Shown piece after piece: positions 7,190 to 15,693 of a stretch of 64,000 nt of DNA. The stretch spans positions 1 to 64,000 of the forward strand of contig JBCCRO010000025.1 in the NCBI GenBank assembly GCA_039201605.1. The letters are read 5' to 3'. The translations under genes and the position numbers were made by a program. The stretch's first letter is position 1; each line of letters opens with the position of its first letter. The notes under the pieces are model-generated. The model saw only the letters and a list, made by a program, of their open reading frames with translations, was not told the DNA's origin and made no database searches. This DNA is from CADEDH01 sp039201605. Lineage in GTDB: Bacteria; Actinomycetota; Acidimicrobiia; Acidimicrobiales; SZUA-35.

Positions 7190-8326
7190 TCAGGCCAGCA
7201 CGTCTTTGGCGATGATGGTCTTCATGATCTCCGAGGTGCCGCCGTAGATGGTGGCGATGCGGGCGTCGGCGTAGGCCCGCCCGATCGGGTACTCGGTCAT
7301 GTAGCCGTAGCCGCCAAAGAGCTGCAGACACCGGTCGGTGGCCCGCTTCTGGAGTTCGCTGCCCCACAGCTTGGCCCGAGCCGCCTGGGCTGCGCTCAGC
7401 TCGCCGGCGTTGAGCTTGCGTACGCAGTCGTCGATGAAGGGTTTGGACACCTCCAGCTCGGTCGACAGCTCGGCCAGCTCGAACTTGGTGTTCTGGAAAC
7501 GGGCGATCGGCTGGCCGAAGGCTTCCCGCTCCTTGACGTAGTCGACGGTCCAGTCGAGGGCGGCCTGGGCCGCCGCCACCCCGTAGAGCCCGATCGACAG
7601 TCGCTCCTGGGCCAGATTGAAGGTGAGGTACTCGAAGCCCCGTCCCTCCTCGCCGAGCAGGTTGGCGGCCGGCACCCGCACGTCGTCGAAGAACAGCTCG
7701 GCGGTGTCGGCCGAATGCTGGCCGATCTTGTCGAGGTTGCGGCCCCGTTCGAAGCCGGGCATGCCGCGCTCCACCACGAGCAGCGAGAAGCCGGCATGGC
7801 CCGCATCGGGATCGGTCCGACAGACGGTGATGACGAGGTCGGAGTTGATGCCGTTGGTGATGAAGGTCTTGGCTCCGTTCACCACGTACTCGTCGCCGTC
7901 GCGCACGGCGGTGGTGGCGATGGCGGCGAGGTCGGACCCGGTCCCGGGCTCGGTCATGGCGATGGCCGTGATCAGCTCGCCGCAGGCGATGCCCGGCAGC
8001 CAACGAGCGGCCTGGTCCTCGTTGCAGTACTCGATGAAATAGGGCGTGGTGATGTCGTTGTGGAGGCTGAGGCCGAGCCCGCCGCCACCGAGGCCGAGGT
8101 AGGCCAGCTCCTCGTCGATGACGGCGTTGAAGCGGAAATCGTCGGAGCCGCCACCTCCGTAGCGCTCCGGTACCGCCATGCCGACGAACCCGTGCTTGCC
8201 GGCCTCGGCGTAGACCTGGCGGTCCATCAGCCCGGCACGCTCGAACTCCTCGATGCGTGGGGTCATCTCCGCCCCGGCAAAGGACCGGAAGCTCTGACGG
8301 AACAGCTCGTGGTCCTCGTCGTACAT
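7190..8326 (-). CDS. Acyl-CoA dehydrogenase
   Basis: The 378-residue protein has the complete acyl-CoA dehydrogenase fold: an N-terminal helical domain from residue 1, a beta domain with AMTEPGTGSDLAAI, and a C-terminal domain with EREAFGQPIARFQ, LFGGYGYMTEYPIGRAYADARI and the terminal YGGTSEIMKTIIAK. The family oxidises acyl-CoA to trans-2-enoyl-CoA with FAD and passes electrons to ETF. The catalytic base is expected in the segment IYGGTSEI, as in short- and medium-chain enzymes. The frame is open to 8521, but similarity begins at MYDEDHELFRQ, so I start at ATG 8326. It is transcribed away from the ABC importer operon. Confidence 0.9.
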   Translation of the reverse strand: MYDEDHELFRQSFRSFAGAEMTPRIEEFERAGLMDRQVYAEAGKHGFVGMAVPERYGGGGSDDFRFNAVIDEELAYLGLGGGGLGLSLHNDITTPYFIEYCNEDQAARWLPGIACGELITAIAMTEPGTGSDLAAIATTAVRDGDEYVVNGAKTFITNGINSDLVITVCRTDPDAGHAGFSLLVVERGMPGFERGRNLDKIGQHSADTAELFFDDVRVPAANLLGEEGRGFEYLTFNLAQERLSIGLYGVAAAQAALDWTVDYVKEREAFGQPIARFQNTKFELAELSTELEVSKPFIDDCVRKLNAGELSAAQAARAKLWGSELQKRATDRCLQLFGGYGYMTEYPIGRAYADARIATIYGGTSEIMKTIIAKDVLA

Positions 8327-8718
8327 CGACACGGTGGTCACCTCGTCACGATCTTCCTGCGTCCGTCGGGCCACGACGGGCGTCTTCCTGCACGTCCCGA
8401 TGTTCGACCAGGGGGTGTCATCGCCGCAAACCACAGGTTGCCGCCGGAACGATTGGTCCGAAGGTTGTCGATTGGTTGTCGATTGGACGGGTCGATTTGC
8501 TCTTGTCTCGGACCTTCCCACTCGTCAGCGGCGTGGGCTAGCGGCGTGCCCCATATTTCATTGCGATTTGGCGACGTGAATGTGTCGGTATAAAGAAATC
8601 GATGATTGTCGTTGCGTTGCCGCGTGTGTTCACCGCCACTACCGTCGGCTCGGCCCGGGTTGGCTTGATTGGTGGTCTCCGGGCTCCGTCTGAACCAACC
8701 CCGAGGGGGCGATTCACC
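8327..8718. other. Divergent intergenic region with tandem repeat and possible promoter
   Basis: These 392 bases separate the acyl-CoA dehydrogenase gene from the ABC importer operon. An exact 11-base tandem duplication (GGTTGTCGATT, twice) lies at 8463-8484. An AT-rich patch near 8550-8595 carries TATAAA at 8587-8592 and TTGCGA at 8561-8566. The spacing (20 bases) is longer than ideal, so the promoter call for the importer operon is weak. Confidence 0.4.
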
Positions 8719-10479
8719 ATGGACTGGAAGCTTCTCGACCGCATTCGGCGGTCCTCAAGCCCAATCCGCAACGACCTGATCGACAACTACGCCGCAGGGC
8801 GTATCACTCGTCGAGACTTCCTCCGCCGGGGCACGATCCTCGGCCTGAGCCTCCCCGTCATGGGTGCCGTGATCACCGCCTGTGGCGGCGACGACTCCGG
8901 CACCGCAACGGCGACCGGTTCCAGCACGGAGAACAACAACGGCGTCAGCCCGCTCAACGGCGACCCGGTTCAGGGCGGCGAGCTTCGCATCGGCATCCAG
9001 ACCGGTGACGCCAACTCCGGCCTGGATCCCGTGAACATGCTCGACCTCGGCACCTACGCCGTTCTGTCGCAGTCGTTCGAGTACCTCGTCGGCATCGGCC
9101 CCGACGGCAACATCGGCGACACCGGCCTGGCCAGCTCCTGGGAGCCCAACGACGACGGGACCGCCTGGACCTTCACCCTCCGCGAGGGGGTCACCTGGCA
9201 CGACGGCACCCCACTCACCTCGGCCGACGTGGCCGCCACCATCGACCGCATGGTCGAGGTCGGCGCCGGCCTCGACGGCGTGGTCAGCGCCGGTGCGGTC
9301 GAGACGCCGGATGACCTGACGGCCGTGGTCAACCTGGACAACCCCAACGGGAACCTGCCGGTCCTGATCTCGATCTACAACCCGCAGTCGTTGATCACCC
9401 CGGCCGACTACTCCAGCGGCACCACGCTCGACGCCCGCCAGGCCGGTACCGGTCCGTGGATCTTCGAGAGCCACGACGCCACTACCTTCACCACGACGTT
9501 CACCGCCAACGAGAACTACTGGGGCGGCCGTCCCAACCTCGACTCGATCACCCTGATCGGGTTCGACACCGACGGCAGCAGGGTCACGGCCATGCAGGCC
9601 CGTGAGCTCGATCTCATCCAGCAGTTCGGCACCGTCGACGGTGCAGGCCTCCTGTCCGACGAGAATCTCGTCGTCCTCACGCCGCCGTCGTCCAACCACC
9701 GTCAGCTCTGGTTCAACACCCAGCTGCCGGAGGGTGGCCCCTTCACCGACGCCCGGGTCCGCCAGGCCATCGGTCACCTGATCGATCGCCAGCAGATGGT
9801 CGACACCCTCTTCGACGGCCGGGCCATCGTCGGCAACGACCACCCGGTCCACCCGACGCTGCCCTTCTTCGACGCCGACGCCACCCCGCAGCGTGAGCGC
9901 GACATCGAGATGGCCCAGCAGCTCCTGGCCGACGCCGGCTACGAGAACCTGGAGGCCACGATCGAGGTCGGCGACATCGTCGCCAGCCCCGACATGGGCG
10001 CCATCGTCGAGCAGAACGCGGCCGAGGCCGGTGTGACCTTCGCGATCAACACCACCGCCAACGCCGATTTCTACGGCGAGTACTGGTGCACCGGTGCCTC
10101 CTACGGCACCCAGCCCGAGACCAGCGGCCCCGGTCGCCCGTGCGGTGCTTCGGCCTCGATCGGGATCGTCGACTACGGCCACCGGCCCACCCCGGACATC
10201 TTCTTCGGTCGGGCCCTGCAGACCGACGGCGACTGGAACTCGTCGAACTATGCGTCGTCGGACTTCGACGCCCTGTTCACCCAGTACCAGTCGGCGATCG
10301 ACGTGGCCGGCCAGAAGGAAGCGGTCGGCGCCATCCAGCAGCTGCTGCACGACGACGCCCCGGCGCTCTACCCGTTCTTCTTCGACTACCTGGGAGGCCA
10401 CGACAGCAGTGTCAGCGGCGTCCAGGTCTCGGCTTTGGGCCACATCCAGGTCCAGAACGCATCGAAGCAGGCCGAGTAA
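8719..10479 (+). CDS. Dipeptide/oligopeptide ABC transporter substrate-binding lipoprotein
   Basis: The 586-residue protein belongs to solute-binding family 5 (DppA/OppA type), which captures peptides or other ligands outside the membrane. The N-terminus has a twin-arginine signal (RITRRDFLRRG, RR at residues 31-32) and a lipobox with cysteine at residue 55 (VITACGG). It is thus probably exported folded and then lipidated. Family motifs are visible: GGELRIGIQTGD, YLVGIGPDG, WTFTLREGVTWHDGTPLTSADV and LIDRQQMVDTLF. I start at ATG 8719, preceded by GAGGGGG. It is the first gene of an operon with two permeases and a fused ATPase. The substrate is unknown. Confidence 0.9.
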   Translation: MDWKLLDRIRRSSSPIRNDLIDNYAAGRITRRDFLRRGTILGLSLPVMGAVITACGGDDSGTATATGSSTENNNGVSPLNGDPVQGGELRIGIQTGDANSGLDPVNMLDLGTYAVLSQSFEYLVGIGPDGNIGDTGLASSWEPNDDGTAWTFTLREGVTWHDGTPLTSADVAATIDRMVEVGAGLDGVVSAGAVETPDDLTAVVNLDNPNGNLPVLISIYNPQSLITPADYSSGTTLDARQAGTGPWIFESHDATTFTTTFTANENYWGGRPNLDSITLIGFDTDGSRVTAMQARELDLIQQFGTVDGAGLLSDENLVVLTPPSSNHRQLWFNTQLPEGGPFTDARVRQAIGHLIDRQQMVDTLFDGRAIVGNDHPVHPTLPFFDADATPQRERDIEMAQQLLADAGYENLEATIEVGDIVASPDMGAIVEQNAAEAGVTFAINTTANADFYGEYWCTGASYGTQPETSGPGRPCGASASIGIVDYGHRPTPDIFFGRALQTDGDWNSSNYASSDFDALFTQYQSAIDVAGQKEAVGAIQQLLHDDAPALYPFFFDYLGGHDSSVSGVQVSALGHIQVQNASKQAE

Positions 10480-10513
10480 CCGATCGGGATCATCGCCCGG
10501 GGGGATCACCGGG

Positions 10514-10556
10514 CACGGCGGCGGGCTGGACAGGGGAGAGCCGGCCCGCCGCCGTG
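10514..10556 (+). terminator. Strong hairpin between binding protein and permease genes
   Basis: A perfect 13-base-pair stem (CACGGCGGCGGGC at 10514-10526 with its complement at 10544-10556) encloses a 17-base loop. No U-tract follows. Placed between the binding-protein gene and the first permease gene, it probably blunts read-through or stabilises the upstream mRNA, which gives more binding protein than permease. This is a common arrangement in such operons. Confidence 0.6.
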
Positions 10557-10623
10557 ACCGGAACCATCGACCCACCCGGGCATCCAAAGAACGCTGCCGG
10601 CGAGCCGGTACTGAGGTGATTGC

Positions 10624-11583
10624 GTGACCAGATTCATCATCCGACGGATGGCGCTTTCCGTCGTGACCCTGGCCATCATCCTCGTGCTCGTCACCCTCAT
10701 CCCCAATATCGCCCCCGGCGACCCGGCCCGGAAGATCGCCGGTGGCACCGCCTCCCCCGAGCGCCTGGCGGCGGTCACCGAGTCGCTCGGTCTCGACAAG
10801 ACCGTCGGCCAGCAGCTGCGCGACGCCTTCTCCGACACCGTCCGCCTCGACTTCGGTGAGGCCTTCACCAAGCCAGGTCAGTCGGTCACGAGCCTCGTCG
10901 GCACCTCGCTCTGGAACTCGACCAAGCTCGTCCTCTTCTCGCTGGCGCTGGTGTTGCCGCTGTCGGTGGCTGGCGGTGTTTGGGCCGCCTACCGACGCGA
11001 CACGCTCGTCGACCGCCTGATCGTGAACGTGGGCGCCGCCCTGTCGTCGCTGCCCGAGTTCGTGGTCGGCGTGTTCTTCCTCGTCCTGCTGGCGGTGCCC
11101 ATCGGCTTCTTCAAGGTGGTGGCCAACCCACCCACCGGGGCCAACGTCTTCACCCAGATGCAGTACCTCCTGCTGCCGGCGCTCACGGTGCTCACCGTCT
11201 ACTTCGGCTACATCGCCCGTATCACCCGGGCCAGCACGATCAACGCGCTGGAGGCCGATTACGCCCGCACCGCCTTCATGAAGGGCCTCAGCACGTGGAA
11301 CGTCTTCCGACGACATGTGCTGCGCAACTCGCTGGTACCGACGGTGGCCGTGATCGGTACCCAGCTCGGTTACCTGTTCGGCGGCATGGTCGGGCTGGAG
11401 TTCATTTTCAACTACCCCGGTCTGGGCAAGCTGATCCTCGACGCCGTGCGGAGCGCCGACTACCCGGTACTGCGGGGCGGGGTGCTATCCGTGGCCGTGA
11501 TCTACATGCTGGCCACGCTGTCGGCCGACCTGCTCATCGCCTGGATGAACCCCCGGGCCCGACTCACCACCGGGGAGGGCTGA
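10624..11583 (+). CDS. ABC transporter permease, DppB type
   Basis: The 319-residue integral membrane protein has six predicted helices. It begins with the family N-terminus (TRFIIRRMALSVVTLAIILVLVTLIP, then PGDPARK) and has the cytoplasmic EAA loop near residues 205-235 (INALEADYARTAFMKGLSTWNVFRRHVLRNSLVP) that contacts the ATPase. It forms the channel with the next gene product. The start is GTG 10624. Its stop overlaps the next start at ATGA-type spacing (TGATG), consistent with translational coupling. Confidence 0.92.
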   Translation: MTRFIIRRMALSVVTLAIILVLVTLIPNIAPGDPARKIAGGTASPERLAAVTESLGLDKTVGQQLRDAFSDTVRLDFGEAFTKPGQSVTSLVGTSLWNSTKLVLFSLALVLPLSVAGGVWAAYRRDTLVDRLIVNVGAALSSLPEFVVGVFFLVLLAVPIGFFKVVANPPTGANVFTQMQYLLLPALTVLTVYFGYIARITRASTINALEADYARTAFMKGLSTWNVFRRHVLRNSLVPTVAVIGTQLGYLFGGMVGLEFIFNYPGLGKLILDAVRSADYPVLRGGVLSVAVIYMLATLSADLLIAWMNPRARLTTGEG

Positions 11584-12554
11584 TGACCGTCACCGGCGAC
11601 ACCGAACCCGGCCCCGAGGTCGAGCCCGATCCGGATCAGGCGTCGGCCGAAGGGCTTCGCAGCCTTGCCGCCGGCGAGGAGCCGGCCGTCCCCGACTCCA
11701 CCCGCAAGCAGGTGCGGCGGGAGGAGCTGCGGCTGCTGTTACGCACACCCGGCTTCCTCATCGGCGCCGCCTTCCTCCTGTTCTGGATCGTGGCCGCCGT
11801 CTTCCCCGAGCTGCTGACGACGTGGGGGCCCAAGGAGAGCGTTGTCAACTCGGCCGGGACCTCGCTGCGGCGCACCCCGCCCGACGCCACGGCCTGGTTC
11901 GGCACCGATCGGCTGGGCCGCGACGTCTACTCCCGGGTGGTCTACGGCGCCCGACCGATCCTGATCGCCGCCCCGGTGGCCACGCTGATCGCCTCGGTGC
12001 TCGGCACCCTGCTCGGGCTGGTCGCCGGCTACTACCGGGGCGTCGTCGACGAGATCCTCAGCCGGTTGTTCGAGGCCATGCTGGCGGTGCCCGCCATCCT
12101 GCTGGCCATCCTGATCATCTTCACCTTCGGGGCCAGCGAGGCCGTGATCATCGGCACCATCGCCTTCCTCTTCATCTCGCCGGTGGCGAGGACGGTGCGG
12201 GCGGCCGCCTTGGCCGAGGCCCAGCTCGACTACGTGACCGCGGCCAGGATGCGAGGGGAGAACAGCCTCTTCATCGTCACCCGCGAGGTGCTGCCCAACG
12301 TGACCGGGGTGGTGATCGTCGAGTTCACCGTTCGCCTCGGCTACGCCATCTTCACCCTGGCCACCCTGTCGTTCCTCGGTTTGTCCGCCGGCAACGCCAC
12401 CGACGCCAACTGGGGCGTCGACGTCTCGGACAACTACGAACAGATCGCCTCCCAGGTCTGGTGGCCGACCGTCTTCCCCGCCCTGGCCATCGCCAGCCTG
12501 GTGGTCGCCGTCAACCTCGTCGCCGACTCGATCGATCGGGCCAGAAGCTCATGA
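11583..12554 (+). CDS. ABC transporter permease, DppC type
   Basis: The 323-residue protein has an acidic cytoplasmic leader of about 45 residues, then six membrane helices. The DppC-type motifs are FGTDRLGRDVYSRVVYGAR (about residues 101-119) and the EAA loop (YVTAARMRGENSLFIVTREVLPNV). It pairs with the DppB-type permease to form the translocation pore. The start ATG overlaps the stop of the preceding gene, and the stop overlaps the next ATG (ATGA), so the three genes are tightly coupled. Confidence 0.92.
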   Translation: MTVTGDTEPGPEVEPDPDQASAEGLRSLAAGEEPAVPDSTRKQVRREELRLLLRTPGFLIGAAFLLFWIVAAVFPELLTTWGPKESVVNSAGTSLRRTPPDATAWFGTDRLGRDVYSRVVYGARPILIAAPVATLIASVLGTLLGLVAGYYRGVVDEILSRLFEAMLAVPAILLAILIIFTFGASEAVIIGTIAFLFISPVARTVRAAALAEAQLDYVTAARMRGENSLFIVTREVLPNVTGVVIVEFTVRLGYAIFTLATLSFLGLSAGNATDANWGVDVSDNYEQIASQVWWPTVFPALAIASLVVAVNLVADSIDRARSS

Positions 12555-14605
12555 GTGACACCGAACCGGCCCTGTCGATCAAGGACCTGCACATGTCGTA
12601 CATCGTGCGGGGCACCCCCCGGGCGGTGCTGCGCGGGGTGTCGTTCGACGTGCAGCCGGGCGAGGCCTACGGGCTCGTCGGGGAGTCGGGCTGCGGCAAG
12701 TCGACAACGGCCTACGCCGCGCTGCGCTACCTGCCCTCCAACGGCCTGATCACGGACGGCTCGGTGATGGCGGGCGACCGCGACCTGACCCAGATGTCGA
12801 TGACCGATCTGCGGGCGTTCCGGGCCCGGGAGGCGTCGATGGTCTACCAGGATCCGGTCCAGGCGGTGAACCCGGTGCAGAAGATCGGGCGCCAGGTGGC
12901 CGAGGCCTTCATCATCCTCGGGCATCCGAAGGGTGAGGCGACCGATCTGGCCCGCAAGGCCCTCGAACGGGTGCGGATCGCCGATCCGGTGTCGGTGATG
13001 GACCGCTACCCCCACCAGTTGTCGGGCGGCATGCTCCAGCGGGTGGTGATCGCCATGGCCCTGGCCTGCGAGCCGAAGCTGCTGGTGCTCGACGAGCCGA
13101 CGACCGGGCTCGACGCCACCGTCGAGGCCGAGGTGCTCGACCTGGTGCGTGATCTGCGGGACGAGATCGGGGCCGCCATCCTCCTCATCGCCCACAACCT
13201 GGGCGTGATCCGCACCATGTGCGATCGGGTGGGTGTGATGTACGCCGGTCGGGTGGTGGAGGAGGGCACGGTCGACGACGTCTTCGACGCCGCGAGCCAC
13301 CCTTACACCGTCGGCCTGCTCAATTCGATTCCCCGCCACGGTCTGCGCAAATCCGATCGTGAGCTGTTCACCATCCCGGGCACCCTGCCCCAGATCGGTG
13401 AGAGCCTGCCGACATGCGTCTACGTCGACCGGTGCCCGTTGGTCACCGACGTCTGCCGGACCGAGGCCCCGGAGTGGGTGCAGCGGGGGGACGGCCACTG
13501 GTCTCGCTGTCATCATCCCGACCGACTCGACGAGATCACCCAGACCGAGTCCGACACCGGCGACCACGAGATCGGCACCGAGGAGATCATCGGGGTGCAC
13601 GGGGTGTCGAAGACGTTCCGCCAGCGGGGCGGCGACGTGCCGGCGCTCGTCGCCGTCGATCTGGGTTTCGCCGAGGGCGAGACGCTGGGTCTGGTCGGGG
13701 AGTCGGGCTCGGGCAAGTCGACCCTGGCCAAGACGATGATGGGCGTCCACGCCCCCGATACCGGGGGCGAGATCACACTGCGGGGGCGGCCGATGGCGGC
13801 CAAGGCCACCTCCCGCCGCACCGAGTCGATCAAGGCCATCCAGATGGTCTTCCAGAATCCCGACTCGGCCCTCAACCGCTCGTGGACGGTCCGTCGGATC
13901 CTCACCCGCGCCGTGTCCAAGCTGACCGGCGTCACCGGCGACGCGGCCGACGCCCAGGCCGTCCAGGTGGCGACGGCGATGCAGCTCTCGGCCCGCCATC
14001 TCGACATGCGGCCCCGGCAGCTGTCCGGCGGACTCAAGCAGCGGGTGGCCATCGCCCGGGCCTTCGCCGGCAACCCCGACGTCGTCGTGTGCGACGAGCC
14101 GACCTCGGCCCTCGACGTGTCGGTCCAGGCTGCCATCCTCAACCTGTTGGCGGCCCTCCAGCGCGACGTCAAGACCAGCTACCTGTTCATCAGCCACGAC
14201 ATCGGCGTCGTCCGCTACCTGGCCGATCGCATCGCCGTGATGTACGTCGGCCGGATCGTGGAGCTGGCCACCACCGACCAGATCTTCACCGGCCCCGTCC
14301 ACCCCTACACCGAGGCCCTGCTCTCGGCCGTGCCCAACGTCGACGGGGAGGCCGTCGACCGGATCCCCCTTGACGGTGACATCCCGTCGCCGGCCAACCC
14401 TCCGCCCGGGTGCGTGTTCCACACCCGCTGCCATCGGATGATCGAGGGGTTGTGCGACATCAAGGAGCCGGCGTTGCGCGATATCGGCGACGGCCATCTG
14501 ATCAAGTGCCATCTCGAGCCCGAACAGTTGCTCCAGGTCATTCCCAAGGCACGCGCCTCCGTCGCCGTGGGGTCCTCGGGCGCCGCCGACACCCTGGTCG
14601 ACTAG
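12551..14605 (+). CDS. Fused double ATP-binding protein (DppD-DppF type)
   Basis: The 684-residue protein carries two full ABC ATPase modules. Walker A motifs are GESGCGKST (about 43-51) and GESGSGKST (about 383-391). Signature motifs are LSGGMLQRVV and LSGGLKQRVA, and Walker B motifs are LLVLDEPTTGLD and VVVCDEPTSALD. Each module ends with the oligopeptide-type cysteine-rich extension (CVYVDRCPLVTDVC and CVFHTRCHRMIEGLC). Most dipeptide importers use two separate subunits here; in this operon they are one chain. It energises uptake through the two permeases. Its TAG stop shares the palindrome CTAG with the stop of the convergent gene. Confidence 0.92.
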   Translation: MSDTEPALSIKDLHMSYIVRGTPRAVLRGVSFDVQPGEAYGLVGESGCGKSTTAYAALRYLPSNGLITDGSVMAGDRDLTQMSMTDLRAFRAREASMVYQDPVQAVNPVQKIGRQVAEAFIILGHPKGEATDLARKALERVRIADPVSVMDRYPHQLSGGMLQRVVIAMALACEPKLLVLDEPTTGLDATVEAEVLDLVRDLRDEIGAAILLIAHNLGVIRTMCDRVGVMYAGRVVEEGTVDDVFDAASHPYTVGLLNSIPRHGLRKSDRELFTIPGTLPQIGESLPTCVYVDRCPLVTDVCRTEAPEWVQRGDGHWSRCHHPDRLDEITQTESDTGDHEIGTEEIIGVHGVSKTFRQRGGDVPALVAVDLGFAEGETLGLVGESGSGKSTLAKTMMGVHAPDTGGEITLRGRPMAAKATSRRTESIKAIQMVFQNPDSALNRSWTVRRILTRAVSKLTGVTGDAADAQAVQVATAMQLSARHLDMRPRQLSGGLKQRVAIARAFAGNPDVVVCDEPTSALDVSVQAAILNLLAALQRDVKTSYLFISHDIGVVRYLADRIAVMYVGRIVELATTDQIFTGPVHPYTEALLSAVPNVDGEAVDRIPLDGDIPSPANPPPGCVFHTRCHRMIEGLCDIKEPALRDIGDGHLIKCHLEPEQLLQVIPKARASVAVGSSGAADTLVD

Positions 14606-15348
14606 GGCAGGTCCACACAGTCGGCGTTCTCGGGATTGGCCACGCCGTGGCCCGAGTCGGCCACCACGACACAGATCCGGGTGGCCCCGGCCGGGGCACT
14701 GGCCACGGCGACGTTGGTGCCGGTGGTGTCGAACGACATCTCGTCGGTGAGATGCCAGTTGCCCTGGCTGGTGCCGAACTGGGCGGCGTTGGTGCCGACC
14801 TGCTCGGGCTCGTAGATGTCGTAGAAGAAGTGGACGTGGAAGTTGGTCACGTTCGGCGTGAAATTGCGGGCCTCCCACTCGATCAGCAGCTCGCCGTCGG
14901 CCTGGACCGACACGTCGGTGATGTGGGCACACAGGCCGATGCACTCGCCGTCCGGGGCCGACGGCGAACGGGGGGCGAGGGTCGAGGAGGGGCCGACGGC
15001 CTCCGCCGTCACGACCGGCATCGTCGTCTCGGTCGTCTCCGCCCGTCGGTCGTCCCGTCCGCCGCCACCGGCCGGCGTGGTCGCCGCGACCACGAGCAGG
15101 AGGGCGGCGGCGACGGCGGCCGCCACGGCGATGGCCGCCGAGAGCGGCTCGGCCAACCAGGGGTCGGTGGCGAGCCGTGACCAGCGAGACCCGAGCGGGG
15201 CCAGTTCGGTCCCGGTGGCCGATCGCCAGCGTCCGCTCCGGATGCCTGACACCAGCCGCCACCAGGCGAAGGCGGCGGCGGAGAGGGCGGCGAGGATGAT
15301 GACGGCGACGGCGGTGAGGACGACCACGTGGTGATCGTGGCTCACCAT
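14602..15348 (-). CDS. Membrane protein of unknown function, 248 aa
   Basis: Two membrane segments (about residues 8-30 and 68-92) are followed by a Thr/Ala-rich linker and an extracytoplasmic domain of about 120 residues. That domain has three cysteines (CIGLC, ATRICVVV) and a beta-rich look (FHVHFFYDIYEPEQVGTN). The open frame continues upstream to 15630, but that part is the translated repeat-bearing intergenic DNA, so I start at ATG 15348. No family was recognised. It converges on the ABC importer operon and is divergent from the helicase gene. Confidence 0.65.
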   Translation of the reverse strand: MVSHDHHVVVLTAVAVIILAALSAAAFAWWRLVSGIRSGRWRSATGTELAPLGSRWSRLATDPWLAEPLSAAIAVAAAVAAALLLVVAATTPAGGGGRDDRRAETTETTMPVVTAEAVGPSSTLAPRSPSAPDGECIGLCAHITDVSVQADGELLIEWEARNFTPNVTNFHVHFFYDIYEPEQVGTNAAQFGTSQGNWHLTDEMSFDTTGTNVAVASAPAGATRICVVVADSGHGVANPENADCVDLP

Positions 15349-15392
15349 CGTCGTGGTGCCATCGGGGATCTCCCGATGCGCCGGTAGGGGAG

Positions 15393-15465
15393 ACCTCCCG
15401 CGCCGTAGCGACGACGGATTGACGTACGGCCCGGCAACCACCGTTGTCGCTGTGACGCGGGAGAT
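15393..15465. repeat. 73-base inverted-repeat element, copy 1
   Basis: The left arm (15393-15415, ACCTCCCGCG..GCGACGAC) and the right arm (15443-15465, GTTGTCGCTG..CGGGAGAT) are inverted versions of one 23-base motif, matching at 18 of 23 positions. They are separated by exactly 27 bases. The element at 60971-61043 has the same arm length and spacer length. It could form a long hairpin in DNA or RNA. Confidence 0.65.
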
Positions 15466-15542
15466 CGAGGTGGTCGACCCGGCCGGCGCTCGGCCGTCGT
15501 CGGTCGGTCGGAGGGCCGGCCGTTCGACCCCCGGCCACCACC

Positions 15543-15565
15543 GTTGTCGCCGTGACGCGCAGGAA
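15543..15565. repeat. Single copy of the 23-base motif (right-arm type)
   Basis: The segment starts GTTGTCGCCGTGACGCG and is preceded by CCACCACC, as is the right arm at 15443. No matching left arm is seen 27 bases upstream, so this is a half element. Confidence 0.55.
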
Positions 15566-15693
15566 CGTAGGGGTCGACCGGTGGAGCGGGCGCCCGGGCC
15601 GGTGGGCGAAACCCTGACGGTCGCTGTCACAGGGTGTCTCTAGGTTCGACCGGCACCGACGCCGGTCGAACCGGCTCAACCCCTGGAGATCTC

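Larger units (their letters stand above)
15349..15693. other. Repeat-bearing intergenic region before the helicase gene
   Basis: No gene is supported here. The region holds one complete 73-base palindromic element (15393-15465), an isolated related motif (15543-15565) and, nearer the helicase gene, a possible -10 element TAGGTT at about 15643-15648. Long reading frames through it on both strands are repeat translations. Confidence 0.5.

Noticed and set aside
7001..8593. Plus-strand open frame of 530 codons opposite the acyl-CoA dehydrogenase gene
   Set aside because: The minus strand encodes a full acyl-CoA dehydrogenase; the plus frame has no recognisable protein character.
8755..11316. Long minus-strand open frame (853 codons) opposite the ABC importer genes
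   Set aside because: It is antisense to two complete, family-typical genes; such mirror frames are common in high-GC DNA and its sequence has no family motif.
14602..15630. Longer version (342 aa) of the membrane protein at 14602-15348
   Set aside because: The extra 94 N-terminal residues are translated repeat DNA; a natural membrane-protein start is present at ATG 15348.
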